NCBI GenBank assembly: GCA_036245525.1
Contig: BTPG01000006.1
Location: 69,720,101-69,784,100 of the forward strand
DNA from: Semisulcospira habei
Taxonomy: Eukaryota; Mollusca; Gastropoda; Semisulcospiridae
Direction: 5' to 3'
DNA: 64,000 bases
The first letter of the stretch is position 1, and the number at the start of each line of letters is the position of its first letter. The position numbers and the translations under genes are program-made. Under the pieces are notes generated by a model that made no database searches, was not told the origin of the DNA, and worked only from the letters and a program-made list of their open reading frames with translations. This document shows positions 49,569 to 61,218 of this stretch, in pieces.

Positions 49569-49784
49569 TCCCTATCATTCGGAATACACCAGTGTGTGAA
49601 ATACGTTTGACTAAAATAGTTCAATGGTTGTGCCAGAATAGCTTGGCGCCTCTAGGCGCCAAGCTATTCTGGCAGCACCCTTGAACTAAAGCCATTGGTC
49701 TATATCCTTATCTGTAAGTACTATAATGTAGCTTGCATATGGCAGTGTACAAATTTGAAGCTTTTAGACTCAGTATGATATGGG
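49569..49784. mobile_element. PalA element, ATCATTCGG-end subfamily
   Basis: Left TTAA 49565-49568, right TTAT. Shares CATTCGGAATACACCAGTG with the copy at 62714. Confidence 0.85.
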
Positions 49785-50084
49785 TTATATATCACTTGCT
49801 AAAATGTATCAATACGAAAGACCCGAACTGTTAACTTATATATAGCTCAGCTTTTCTGTTCCAGACTTCGCGAAGTTTTTTTTTTTTATGAAACCAACTT
49901 CTCCAAACTTTCTCTCAGTCTTTCAGTACAGTCCAGAAGCCAGCCAATTACACTGGTATAAGGCATAGATCCCCATTTGCCCCCACAATTGAGGATCTGT
50001 GTCTCATTGAAATTTTCAAAAGAGCTTACTTGCAGAGATCGTTGCATTGTGTTCAATTAGTTCGAGAGAAAAAAAGACCACACT

Positions 50085-51748
50085 AAAAAAACACCCTTGA
50101 TAGCCGAGAAAAGGTGAACACGGGGGCTAATGAGAATCTATGTCTCTGTAACGAACGCCTTTGGTGCAGGTTTCGGTCGGACGATGGTGTGACGTCATTA
50201 GCGGTTGGACCGAATGTTCACGGGCGGTAATGTACAGATAAGCAATGTTCACGTGCGGTAATGTAGCGGTGAGCGATGTTCACGTGTCACGTGTGGGAGT
50301 GACAGTGTGGTATCGGGAATAATTGCCAGTTAGAGATGTTATACCAGTCGAGCCGAGCGGTCGTTTTCGTTAGGGCTCTGAGGAAGAATTCTGGCTAGAG
50401 AATTCGATAGCTGTATATTGAATACAGGTATTTATTCTTTTACTTTCGGTATTTATAATGACCTGTAACGCTATTCAGATGTAAAGGGAAGTATTGTTTT
50501 ATGAATTATTTTGAGTGGAGAAGAGCCATGTTTGAAGGAAATGCGATGGCTCGTGTCAATACTTGTTTGGTCGTGTAACTATTATATGTGATACAGTTTA
50601 AAACTATGATATGTTGTATTCATTCATGTGTGAAAATGTGGGACGGAAATAGGAATGTAATTCAGTATATAATTAGGTATATCTAATGATGAATGAATGT
50701 GCAGTAATGTTACGAATTGAAGGTGAGCGGTGATTGTAATATTTGGCTCATAATCCATTGTGTGTAGGTACGCAAAATGTGTGCACTGTGTTAAAGTGGC
50801 TATAGGAATTGTCATAAGAATTGTGACAATAGTGACTGTAGTATGGTGGCATAAAGAAGACATTTTTCAGAGGAAATGATCTAGAGCGCTCTGAAGAAAA
50901 ATGTGTCGAAGACACATTCAGACTTTTTAGGTATAAGAGCGAACATTTATGAGTGTATAAATGTGTACAGCGGGGCCGGTACGGAGCGGAAACCCACTGG
51001 TGTAGGGCCGATGAAGCTGTCCTGAGAGCATCACGTACGTGACCGGATGCGGACATCAAGCCTTTATCTCTCCTTCGTCCTACCATCACTGGTGCTACGA
51101 GCAGCAACGGTAGCGAAGTAAGCCACAGATTCGTGCTACAGGACCACATGCGGTGTTCCGTCAGTGTAGCTATTGTCGCCTAGCGCCGTTGATAATTTCA
51201 CGCCTAGGAATGTTCTAAGTCTGTGAGTAGTCATTGACTAGTAATATTCAGTTTGGGAATCTCCGCCAAGTCGCCGATGTGACCTTGACTGTGTCGACAC
51301 TAGTATAAAGGGGAGTCGAGTGACGTCTCTCGAGAGAGACAACGACCTCTACGGTAGCGAGTGAATGTGTGAGCGCTGAAGTTGTGAATAACCTATATGC
51401 CACTTGTTGGTTATTTGTGCAGATTGGTTTATATGATGTGAATTGTGTGGTTTAATGTATGTTATGAGAAATAGTTAAACAGAGGGCAAAGAGAGATAAC
51501 TGTGTGGCCTTTGTCCTTGTTTGTATGCGCGTGAGTGGTGGATGAAAGAGTCTAGTAAACAGAGATAGAACACCCACCTTTATACAGATTGGCAGAAAGC
51601 CCACTCACACACTCATTCCATAAACGTTTATATATGTAACAATTTAATTCAGTACAACACTAAACACCCCGTCGTTACAGTCTCTTGCTGACCCCTTTGT
51701 ACCTATCGTATCCATTTCCTTGGACGGCGTAGGCTCTTTGGCACTAAA
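50085..51748. mobile_element. PalB element split by a solo LTR
   Basis: Left part ends GAGAATCTATGTCTC (50146). The right part resumes at 51680 with GTCTCTTGCTGACCCC and runs to GGCACTAAA before TTAA 51749-51752. Confidence 0.85.
50147..51679. mobile_element. Solo LTR, 1,533 bp
   Basis: Begins TGTAACGA and ends TCGTTACA (TG..CA, 8-bp perfect terminal inverted repeat), with a 5-bp target duplication GTCTC at 50142-50146 and 51680-51684. Contains a TATA-like CTAGTATAAAGGGG at about 51300. No coding region and no second LTR; probably formed by LTR-LTR recombination. The retrovirus-like superfamily (Ty3 or other) cannot be told. Confidence 0.85.
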
Positions 51749-51894
51749 TTAACAGTTTTATTAAGCGCAGTCTACGATCACAGTGAAATGGTTTCCCAGT
51801 GCACTGTGATCGTAGCAAAAGCAAGACGCTTACCAAGGCAAACGCGAGGGTTCATGAGCATCTATGCCTCTTGCAAAAGAGAGAACAGACTGTC

Positions 51895-51963
51895 TGCAAG
51901 AGGCACAGATCCCCATGTGTCCCGGCAAAATGCGGGGACTCATGAGGATCTATGCCTCTTGCA
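51895..51963. mobile_element. PalB core
   Basis: TGCAAGAGGCACAGATCCCC / GAGGATCTATGCCTCTTGCA. A further right arm lies just left, at 51835-51875. Confidence 0.85.
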
Positions 51964-51974
51964 GACTTATACTT

Positions 51975-52006
<32 letters not shown>

Positions 52007-52084
52007 CCCCCCCCCCCCCCCTCCCCACACACACACAAAAACTATTTTACCGTACAGTGCAAAAACGAGAACATCGAAATGCAA

Positions 52085-52190
52085 CTGAGACAGATCCTCG
52101 TTGGCCCATCAAGTTGCCAAGGCTGTTGAGGATCTATGCCTCTTGGTGACTGGTGAAGTCTATGAGGATCTATGCCTCTTGCAGATGACT
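52085..52190. mobile_element. PalB cores, degenerate pair
   Basis: AGACAGATCCTCGTTGGCCC / GAGGATCTATGCCTCTTGG, then another GAGGATCTATGCCTCTTGC arm. Confidence 0.65.
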
Positions 52191-52364
52191 GTATTTCACT
52201 GGGTCCCGGAAAAGTGACGGGTACATTGCCACTGGACCTTCTGGGTTAACTCACTGAGACCTATACTTGATGAAAGCGCTGACTGACAAAAACACACATG
52301 CTTTAATGCTGAACCACGAGGACACCCCTACAAAAAACAAATACTCAAGCATTTTGTTCTCACA

Positions 52365-52472
<108 letters not shown>

Positions 52473-52770
52473 GATTCCCAAGAACAAACAGAGGGTTTAT
52501 TTCTCCAAGTATTTTGTTTCTGTCTACAGACAACTGCGTGCAAGACAAACATTCCACATGCAGTCAGACCCGGGCAACTTCCTTGTTCAAAGATTCAAAC
52601 AGGGCTGATGTCTGTCTGCAAGGGTCATACGTCGTTCTCACGAGTCTCTCCAGTCGAAGGAACTCATGAGAATCTATGCTCTTGCGGAAGGCTAAGGCAG
52701 ATTAGGGTTTGAGATGCGTCAACATATGTCTGAAAGCATAACCCAATAACCAGAAATTCTTCGTTCAGTC

Positions 52771-52846
52771 CTACGTCGGCCACAATTGGCTCGCGCGCGA
52801 CTGTACATGAGCAGAAAAGGCCGATATCTGCCTGAGGGCATTTCGC
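52771..52846. mobile_element. PalF palindrome, degenerate
   Basis: CAGTCCTACGTCGGCCACAA / GAAAAGGCCGATATCTGCCTGAGG. Confidence 0.55.
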
Positions 52847-52850
52847 TTAA

Positions 52851-53057
52851 CACATTCTACCCCAGGACCGAAATCCCCAAATTTTGAAGTTGCCCTCTTA
52901 AGGACAGTATTACAATTTTAGAGACAGATAGAGCATGATTGTTCAAGGGTGATGCCAGAATAGCTTGGCGCCTATGGGCGCCAAGCTATTCTGGCACCAC
53001 CCTTGAACGATCATGCTCGATCCATGTCTTGGTGTGGCGTGCTGGGGGCTGAACGAG
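52851..53057. mobile_element. PalA element
   Basis: TTAA at 52847-52850 and 53058-53061. Starts CACATTCTACCCC, ends GGGCTGAACGAG. Stem GGGTGATGCCAGAATAGC. Confidence 0.9.
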
Positions 53058-53159
53058 TTAATGGGAAAGGCCTAACCCCAATGCCTTCCGACATCATTTT
53101 TCAGTTCTCCCTCTACCCTTGGTCAAGTTACTTGGAAGCTTCAGTTGCCATCAATATTT

Positions 53160-53320
53160 AAGATCAGGAAGTGCCAGGCTAATCTGCCTCTACATAAGGG
53201 ATGACACACAGGTAATCATGGCTTATTAGCTTGCTAAACTAATCTGGCACTACCTTTAAATTATCATGGTCGACTCATCCCTTACTGTCGTGTACATGTC
53301 AAAGCTAAGTAAGGCAGACA
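53160..53320. mobile_element. PalA copy, degenerate
   Basis: GTGCCAGGCTAATCTGCC and AACTAATCTGGCACTACC with ATCATGGTCGACTCATC. Confidence 0.6.
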
Positions 53321-53462
53321 GTGTTATTGAGATTTGCAATCCTCTTTAAAAAAAAAAAAAAAAACCAGAAAACATCGTTTCAAAACTTTTTTTTTTTTTT
53401 TTTTTTTTTTTGGGGGGGGGGGGGGGGGTCAGAAAAAAGGCGAACACTATCCAGTATCCAAC

Positions 53463-53530
53463 TGCAAGAGGCAAAGAACCTCGAGCCCCCCGCAGATGCG
53501 CGGGTTCTTGAGGTTCTTTGCCTCTTGCCG
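53463..53530. mobile_element. PalB core, CAAAGAA/TTCTTTG variant
   Basis: GCAAGAGGCAAAGAACCTCG opposed to GAGGTTCTTTGCCTCTTGC. Both arms carry the same two changes relative to GCATAGATCC. Confidence 0.92.
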
Positions 53531-53634
53531 ACTCTACTCATGTGGGTGCTCCTAAGACTAAGGGAATTACTTGCAAATGCCTAATTCAAAGACGTAATTG
53601 TTCGTCGAGTGGCAACGAAAGGGTTAAAAGCACA

Positions 53635-54330
53635 TAATTTTGACGACTATTTTCGTAAGGAGATGAAGAGTGTATTTCAGGCACGATAAATATCATGCCT
53701 AAAACAAACTTCTGCCCCAGGCACAGTTAACTGGAGTTAAGTGCGAGCGACCCCACAACAGAATCAATGGAGAGGCAAGGGAGACAACTTAACGCGCCTT
53801 TAAGGTCACATCCGGGTGAGCACAAGGGGAAGCAATAAAAGGGCCCTAATCGATCAAGAAATAAAAAGACCATTTATCGCTTTTTCGTCATTTTGGGCGC
53901 AGTTCCAACAGGCACCAGGAACGCCAAAGAGTTACTCGTCCCTTTATAGTGTTGTTTGCCCCTGCTCCTCGTCACGAGGGGGCAAGTAACTTGTGACTAC
54001 TATAGCTAGGAGTGGGAGTAATCTCGTACCATCCGTTAAATGGCCCGTTATCTGGGGAATGCCACCGCTACCTGATAATCGCTCCTAACAGCGATTTGTC
54101 ATGCAAATTGACTCTGCGTTCTTAGCGATTGGTCTGATGATAGCAAATCAGTTTTGTGTTTATTGTAAGCAATAATCTGTCACTGTCCTTCATAGCCTGG
54201 ATAAAGCCATCGAGGGTACCCAAACACGTGAACGATGACTTTATAACAGACAATTCAAACATGTATATATATAATGCTTATTAGTTATCGCATCACTACC
54301 TTTTTTTGAGCCACCAGCCTTATGAATGAT
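53635..54330. other. Nothing recognised
   Basis: About 0.7 kb; one weak inverted segment around 53960-54020 (GCCCCTGCTCCTCGTC / CGAGGGGGCAAGTAAC). No gene evidence. Confidence 0.4.
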
Positions 54331-54333
54331 CGC

Positions 54334-54410
54334 TTGTCTTTAAATACCATCATTTATGTGGCTTCAATCAACTAAATGATGGTCTTTAATGACAGGTGAC
54401 TTCTCTTGAG
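54334..54410. mobile_element. PalK palindrome
   Basis: TTGTCTTTAAATACCATCAT / ATGATGGTCTTTAATGACAG. Second copy of the 26243 family. Confidence 0.8.
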
Positions 54411-54534
54411 GGAGTACCTGTCATTTAAGACCATTTCTTCCTGCAAACAAAAAGCTGATGCTCAATAACAGGTTCTGCTGTGCAATATGTTTTTCACAAA
54501 CTCAAACTATTATTTTTTTTTACAAGTTATGCTT

Positions 54535-54719
54535 GTATAAAAGACTGCATGTCCGTCTTTCCCCTACCCTGTTGACCTTCAAAACCAATTTGAAGACCCA
54601 TCTTTTCCAGGTAGCATATCAAGATTAGCTTAGTCTGGATGTGCTGCCTGGAAATGTTGGTTGTTTCCCCATGTAGATAGGCTGTGTGTGTGTATGTGTG
54701 TGTGCGTGTGCGTGTGCGT

Positions 54720-54757
<38 letters not shown>

Positions 54758-54940
54758 TTCGTGTTAGGAATGCGCCTACATGGTGCGAGCAGATGTTTAT
54801 TTAAAGAGTGAGTGCGTTCTAATTTTTTTCTCCTTTTTAATTTTTATTTTTTTATTTTTTATGTGCTGTAAAGCGCTCCGAGCTTGCTGTTCGTGGGGAA
54901 GGGCGCTATATAAAAACTATGTATTATTATTATTATTAAA
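54535..54940 (+). mobile_element. Non-LTR retrotransposon 3' end (CR1/Rex-like)
   Basis: Carries the last codons of an RT protein, LLTFKTNLKTHLFQVAYQD, stop at 54626-54628. A 3'UTR with a GT microsatellite follows, ending TGTAAAGCGCTCCGAG..GGGCGCTATATAAA and an ATT repeat tail, typical of CR1/Rex1-group elements. Confidence 0.8.
54684..54757. repeat. (GT)n with GTGC interruptions
   Basis: Inside the LINE 3'UTR. Confidence 0.95.
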
Positions 54941-55040
54941 GATGTGGTGAGACTTCGGTCAGCATCAATAGCTCCTGCATTGCCGCAGCAGTCTATTTAA
55001 TTCTCCATAGTATTTCTAGTCAAGGGTAGCGACAGTCCTA

Positions 55041-55116
55041 ACCCTTTTGGTGTCGGTAGTGGTTTTTGTCGCGATGATTCCTACATAGGAATCAACCGCT
55101 ATTGACACGCAACAGG
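55041..55116. mobile_element. PalE palindrome, right arm partly deleted
   Basis: CCCTTTTGGTGTCGGTAGTG and GTCGCGATGATTCC. Confidence 0.8.
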
Positions 55117-55124
55117 ATAAATAT

Positions 55125-55190
55125 TCACACATTTCAGGTGTGATTCAGATACGCGTCATTATGCCACAGCTGAGGCACGTCTCAAAAGAG
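55125..55190. mobile_element. PalD palindrome, degenerate
   Basis: Right TTAA 55191-55194; GATACGCGTCATTATGCC centre. Confidence 0.65.
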
Positions 55191-55434
55191 TTAAAGTCCT
55201 TAGAGCTTACGGTGCCTGTTGAGGCCTATTAAATACGTAGGAAAGTTTTTTTTAAAAAAAGGACAAAGTGACATTTAACTTGTGACAGATTCCAAGTGAT
55301 TTAACTAATTTATTTTTAATGGAACCTATTTGAGTTCTGGAGAGGTTGTTTTTTTTTTTTTTACGTCAATCGCAGCTGTCCGCATCCTGTAATGATAATG
55401 AATGATGAAGAAATGACCTAAATGCCGGAGTGTG

Positions 55435-55620
<186 letters not shown>

Positions 55621-55919
55621 CGAGCTTGCTGTAACCGAGCCTGTCAGTCGTGAGGATGGATTTGTGTGCCTCAGTGACCCCTCAATTTTACCTCTTCCTT
55701 CATTCTCCGAGCTGGAAACTCTCATTCGCCCCCAGCACTCTGTAAATCAGTCTTGAGCGTTCAGACTTTGCGTCCTAAAGCAGAAGGTCATTCCCTCTAT
55801 TAGACAGCATTACAGTGGAGTTTTGAGCTCGCGAGGCATGACAGCTCTTAGAGGGATTGGCAATGATTTTTGTAGACTGCATGAGTCCGTTTTCCCCATG
55901 CAAGCTGTTTTGTGTTCAG

Positions 55920-56175
55920 TTTAGTGAGGTTTCGTTTGTAGACTCCCAACAACGAACGAGGGCGAAATCAGGGAAGATAACGGCCAGTGTGTATCATAAA
56001 CATGGACAACACTCCAAACATCTCCAAGACGCATAGATCCTCATGAGCCCTCGGGGCTCATGAGGATCTATGTGTCTTGGAGATGTTTGGAGTGTTGTCT
56101 GCCCTAAGGCAAAAACTGTTTATCCGCCTGAGACTTCGTTGTCAGTAGTCGTTCGTCTCAAACGAAACCTCACAA
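55920..56175. mobile_element. PalJ full-length long-TIR element
   Basis: Outer GTGAGGTTTCGTTTGTAGAC and GTCTCAAACGAAACCTCAC; inner perfect stem CACTCCAAACATCTCCAAGA with a PalB-related GGCTCATGAGGATC tip. Total about 250 bp; template for the intronic copies at 2188 and 8228. Confidence 0.88.
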
Positions 56176-56714
56176 CTATTTTGTCGACCATGATAACTTT
56201 GGCACCTCAGTAAGTTAATCGGCAAGTTCCACCAAGCTATTATATAGTGGTGAGAAACTTAACACCTCATAACCTTGAACTATGATAAGTGGTCCATCTT
56301 CCGCAGTATATATTTACTGAGAGTGAAAGTATACCCATATGAGACCACCAGTGTTCTTCCCTCTTCTAACTCCTCCATCCGTAAGATTCCCCACCACCAC
56401 CACCACCCATTCCCCCCCCCTCCCACCCCCCAGCTACTTCTCCCCAGCCCCAGCCATCCGTGCTCTCCACCCCTCCCCTACTCACCCAACCTTTTCCAAA
56501 CCTTTCTCTCAAGGATGGAGCCTCAGACAAATCAATAGCTGATCGATACAGCCTCCTTCTACTTTTTTTTTTAGGCAATGACATGTGGTCGGGACTACAC
56601 GCTAGCACCTACAGATTTCCCAATGCGAATTCAGAGGTGAGAGGAAACTTTGCACTTCCCCGAGTAAAGTTGTTAACTTCTGTAGCTGTCAGAACGCAAC
56701 GAGCAATACGAAAC

Positions 56715-56786
56715 CGCAAGAGGCATAGATCCTCATGAGCCCCCGCATTTGCGGGGCTCATGATGATCTATGCCCCTCTTGCTGAC
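56715..56786. mobile_element. PalB core
   Basis: CGCAAGAGGCATAGATCCTC inverted with a 2-base insertion near the right end. Confidence 0.88.
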
Positions 56787-56844
56787 CCCATTTTGCATAC
56801 AGGTTTCTTGGACCGATGAGGTTATTTGTCGTTGTATTTTCACA

Positions 56845-56945
56845 TCCCCCCCCCCCCCCCCCCACACAAAAAAATAAAAATAAATAAAATAAATAAATAA
56901 ATAAATAAAAATAATAATAAATAAATAAATAAAATAAAATATTAA
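56845..56945. repeat. C tract and AAAT repeats
   Basis: C run 56847-56863 followed by AAATA units. Confidence 0.9.
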
Positions 56946-57194
56946 AAGAAAATCAGAAACACAACTCGCCCCAAAAGGCGCGGAAGGCGTTGTAAATCCT
57001 TGTCACACTACGTGTCAGGATATGAATTCGCTAGCCGGGTATTTGTTTCTTCGTCAACGCTGTCACGGTCACGGTCACGTTTTTATCGAGGCGGGGGGGG
57101 GGGGGGGGGGGAGGGGGCGGGAACGGGGCGGAAAGGAGGGGGGAGGGGGGGGGCTTGATAATTCTCACAGTAGCAAGGCTGTAGATTTATTTAA

Positions 57195-57350
57195 CTCATT
57201 CTACCCCAGACACACCACAGCAAGATAAGGATCGACCATGATAGTTCAAGGGTGATGCCAGAATAGCTAGTCGATCTGCGTTCTGCACTGCAATGCAGTC
57301 TTCAGAGGACAACGGCAAAATTTGGAATTTCGGTGATCGGGTAGAATGAG
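57195..57350. mobile_element. PalA element with internal deletion
   Basis: TTAA at 57191-57194 and 57351-57354. Same ends as 34518 (CTCATTCTACCCC / GGTAGAATGAG), but the tip and right stem are gone. Confidence 0.88.
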
Positions 57351-57755
57351 TTAACTGGAACACAATGGAGGCAGAGGTTTCAAGAGAGAAACTGATGTGG
57401 ACAATCAGTCAATTATATTCAAGAATTCCACGTTCACATATTCCGGTGCACAGTGAAATTCAGAGCATGACGTCAGAATTTCTCTGCATACCCTTTACGT
57501 CTGACGTCAAATTAAGTACGTCATAGGGAAGATTTTGTAGAGGGATTAAAAACCGAGCAATTACTTGCAGCGTTTGGGTCGGGCATACACGGTGGTTGCT
57601 GGAGAGAAAGTAGATGTGTCGCCACTGTCGTCGTTGTGATTATTTGGGGGATTTCGAGCAGCGCTGAGGGGCAAACCAGGTCATGTAGGAGGTAGTGGAG
57701 ATGTTACTGATGGAGCTGTCGTCGTGGCTGAGGACTGGGGATAAAGAATACTTAA

Positions 57756-57895
57756 GCCGTTCACCGAGGAGAAAAGGTGAACCCATCCAACTGCAAAAGA
57801 CATAGATCCTCATGAGCCCCCGCAGATGCGGAGGCTCATGAGGATCTATGCCTCTTGCTGACACCACTTTCCTTCCGTGTTCCTTGGACGACTGG
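57756..57895. mobile_element. PalB element
   Basis: Left TTAA 57752-57755; GCCGTTCACCGAGGAG start; stem 57792-57861 with CCCCCGCAGATGCGGAGG tip. Confidence 0.85.
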
Positions 57896-58044
57896 GAGTT
57901 TTCGGCGTAGGATTAACAAAGTTTGCACAGGCAGTGAAGAATACTTGGGCAACCACCATCGAACTGCTACAGACATAAATCCCCGTGAAACGCCGAATGA
58001 CTGCATAGCCAATACCTATGTCTTTTATGACTCACTTTTCTTAA

Positions 58045-58228
58045 CTCTTTCCATCCTGATACATCTTTGCATGAAATGAATGATGACAATAGTTCAAGGG
58101 TAGTGCCAGAATAGCACTATTCTGGCACCATCCTTGAACTAAATGGTTGATCTTTCTCCTAATCTGTAATGTGGTCTTCATAGGACAATACACAAATTTT
58201 AGAAAAATCTGCCTCAGAAGGCAATGGG
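58045..58228. mobile_element. PalA element, short tip
   Basis: TTAA at 58041-58044 and 58229-58232. Tip CCAGAATAGCACTATTCTGG. Confidence 0.88.
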
Positions 58229-58239
58229 TTAACCTTCGG

Positions 58240-59125
58240 TAACTCAAAAGAAAACACATTCGACTGACTTTGCTTATAGCAAGGTGGGATATAAAAGAAG
58301 TTTGATATGACAAAACTTTTTTGTTAGAAGTCCCGATAACACTCTTTCCATGTGTATGTAGTCCAGTCTAATGTCCCCATGACATTAGGGAAACTCTTTC
58401 CATACAAATTACTTCGATTTTAACATGACAAGCTTTGGGTACACAGCAGCTTTGGCTACAACAAATCGCCTATGGACCCAAATGTTCCTGTCGTCATATT
58501 CGAAATTTATCAAGATCGAAGCAATATGTATAGTAGTAGTAGCCTTTGAAAATGTTGATCCATCTTTTGTTATAGCCGGCATTGTTATAAGCGATGTCTA
58601 ACTGTAACAAGAAGAACATTTCGGGACCCCATGCGATTTGCTATATCCGCGGGTTTACTGTGTACATATATGCACGCATTGCACTTTGCGTTTCAGCTTG
58701 AGTTTCATTTATCAAGACTGGACACGAAGGGTAGAGTTGCACGTAATTGCAATAGCTAATACTTACCTGTCATAGTTCCAACGGCTTTGTTTGAAAAAGG
58801 TTCCTGCAACTGGGCGCAGACCCTTATGATTGAGAAAAGGTCTGTTACCTAATCATTTATCCATGAGAAATAAAGTTTCATTGTATTTCTCCTCTCCCCT
58901 GTCAGTCAAATTTATTTCAAGCAATGGGTGTATCAGGATAAAAAGGGTTAAGTAACAATCACGCACATAAGCGACGACAGGTCTAGATCATTCCATAGTT
59001 ACTTATGATTTCTAATAATATGCATGATTAATGCCGAAATGCCAAAAAAATCGAATACAGGCAAAGATAAAAAATCTCGCTGGTCTTGAACAGTCACAAC
59101 TGATCCAAAGAATTAATTGTGTCCG
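58240..59125. other. No gene recognised
   Basis: A consensus-like minus-strand donor (ACAG|GTAAGTATT) lies at about 58755, but no start codon in the phase needed by the TP53I11-like exon 2 precedes it. A LINE-like AAATAAAGTTTCATTG occurs at 58868. Confidence 0.4.
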
Positions 59126-59129
59126 TCTG

Positions 59130-59240
59130 TGGCAAAAGCCATTATGTCACTTTTGTGAAAAAGCGAGATTTTCAGTGTATTACATTGAAAATCTCGCTTT
59201 TCATAAAAAATGGACATAATTTTGGTTTTAACCATTGCAG
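59130..59240. mobile_element. PalM palindrome
   Basis: AAAAAGCGAGATTTTCAGTG / ATTGAAAATCTCGCTTTTC with TATGTCAC / GGACATAA outside. Confidence 0.85.
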
Positions 59241-59644
59241 GGCAGAAATATCCACATGCCTAATGGATTGTACGAATGTCATTCACGTGATTGAATGATT
59301 TCTTCTTCAAGCAAGAAACACAATCACATTTTTCACTACAGCACATCGTGCCAATTAAAACTGTTCTAGCACCACCTTTGAACTGTCTAATAATACTCAG
59401 TCTATCCTTATGTTGTAATATGTCAGGGCTAATTTACTGTGTCACTTCCGGGTTTTGAGAAAGCCAGACTGAGCAATTTTAAGATACGTCCGGGGACAAG
59501 GATAGCAAAGTAAGAGCGGAAACGCGTGACATGACAATCACAATTGACGACATAACGCAAGTGCAGGAAATTAGCATCATCAGGGCTAAATCCCCCAAAG
59601 TAAGCGTTGTTTGCCAAAGAATTTAGTTCGTTGCTGCTTAGGAC

Positions 59645-59770
59645 ACATATCCAGCCGTTCCAGCAGTTTCAGGGTGGTGCCAGAATAGCTTGGCGCCTTC
59701 AGGCGCCAAGGTTTTCTGGCACCACCCTTGAACTTAGCAAGGCCGACCCATTACTTGTTGTAGTGAATAG
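59645..59770. mobile_element. PalA copy, TGGT/ACCA arm variant
   Basis: GGGTGGTGCCAGAATAGC with TTCTGGCACCACCC; tip GGCGCCTTCAGGCGCC. Confidence 0.8.
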
Positions 59771-59905
59771 GGGGTGATTACGTTCTAATTCGGAGTTCTG
59801 AGAAAGCGGGAACAATGAATGACACATCGGATACATCTATTATAAAACGGAAAAGAGATGACATTTAAAACTGACAAGCTAAGGTGGTGCAGGAAATGAG
59901 CTTAA

Positions 59906-60182
59906 CCCCTGCACTGAAGAGAAAAATGTAAACGCCATACAGCTGCAAGAGACATAGATCCTCATGAGCCCTCGCGGGGGGCTCATGAGGAACTATGCCT
60001 CTTGCGAACGCTGCATTGTATCCCTGTTCCTTGGACAGCTTGGGCTTTTTGACTTTGAGTTAACTCATTGGAGACGTGCCGCCTCCGGATACGCGGCTTA
60101 TGCCGCGTATCCGGAGGCGGCACGTCTCCAATGAGTTAATACAGATTTCAAAAACAGTCTGCGACCACTGGCAGTGAAGGGG
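59906..60182. mobile_element. PalB element containing a nested PalD
   Basis: TTAA at 59902-59905 and 60183-60186; ends CCCCTGCACTGAAGAG / CACTGGCAGTGAAGGGG. Stem at 59943-60007. Confidence 0.9.
60064..60135. mobile_element. PalD palindrome nested in PalB
   Basis: TTAA at 60060-60063 and 60136-60139. CTCATTGGAGACGTGCCGCC is a perfect inverse of the other arm; both arms share GGAG and CCTCC variants. Confidence 0.94.
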
Positions 60183-60718
60183 TTAATAATATAGTGTATG
60201 AATGAAGAGCTTTTATTATCGGCTCATTTCTTTGGTGGCTTTAAGAACCCAGCAAAGAGCTACAACACAATTTATCAATATTTTGTGTTAAAACCTTATA
60301 ATATACAAACAATATACTATTTGCAACGTATCTTTTCTAATAAGGAAAAAAAATGTTTATTTTAAAAAAGTTAAAATATGAGTTAAAATATCAACAAACT
60401 GTGTTGTAGAGGCTGTCTTTTCTAAGCGTGTTTCTTTCTCCGTTGTGTTCCACTCTTCGTTTTACGCGCTTGGCAGTGACCTCTTGGCCTGGATGTCGAT
60501 TTCTTTCTCAGCGACTGATATCCACTCAAAGCATACTTGAAGTTCTTGTTCGGGTTTGTCTGTCTGCCTGTCTAAAATTAAATTATGTCTGCCCGCCTCT
60601 TCCCAACCCTCCCCGTTCTCTATCACTTTTTCTCAACAAATTTGACCCATAAGGTTGAAATTAGAAAAACCGAAGCTACATTGAGGTTCAGCAGATAGTT
60701 CCACCATGATAGTTTACC

Positions 60719-60750
60719 TATTTCGAGACGTGCCGCCTCCGGATACGCGA
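60719..60750. mobile_element. PalD single-arm fragment
   Basis: TTTCGAGACGTGCCGCCTCC then GGATACGCG; the other arm is absent. Confidence 0.7.
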
Positions 60751-60786
60751 GTTAAGGGTGTTGCTTGCCGCAGAGGGAGGAGAGGT

Positions 60787-60842
60787 GGAAGGGGGGGGGG
60801 GTGCGTGGGGGGGGGGGGGGGGGGGGAGGGGGGGGGGAGGCC
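60787..60842. repeat. G-rich tract
   Basis: Several runs of 8 to 20 G; potential G-quadruplex. Confidence 0.9.
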
Positions 60843-61047
60843 GGGTGAGGCTGGTTAGGTATGAGAGATCCATTCTTCTCAGTTGCCAATTACTTTCGGT
60901 ACAAAACATCTTTTAATCCTGTCTCAACGGGTACAGCTTCAAAATCCGTCGGAAAATCCGTTCACATTACACGTAACGGTTGCAGATTTCTCCAACGCTT
61001 CCCAGTTTCGCAATAAGATTTCGACTCTTTCAGGTCCTGGAGACGTG

Positions 61048-61218
61048 CTCTGATAGATGCACACTGGTTGCAGGAGATGGACGGACCATGATAATTATAG
61101 TTCAAGGGTTGCGCCAGATAAGCTCGGCGCTTTGGCGCCAAGCTTATCTAGCGCAACCCTTGAACTACCACGGTTCCCTTCATCTGCCGCTGTAGTAGTT
61201 TTGTCCATTGTGAATGAG
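61048..61218. mobile_element. PalA copy, TTGCG/CGCAA arm variant
   Basis: Right TTAA 61219-61222. GGGTTGCGCCAGATAAGC and GCTTATCTAGCGCAACCC. Confidence 0.85.

Noticed and set aside
56366..56608. Minus-strand ORF ending at a GTGAGT donor, considered as first coding exon of the TP53I11-like gene
   Set aside because: Its donor is phase 0, but the exon at 46916-47009 needs an incoming two-base partial codon.
58740..58860. Consensus-like minus-strand donor considered as first exon of the TP53I11-like gene
   Set aside because: In the frame that fits exon 2 there is no ATG before an in-frame stop; it could only be non-coding or chance.
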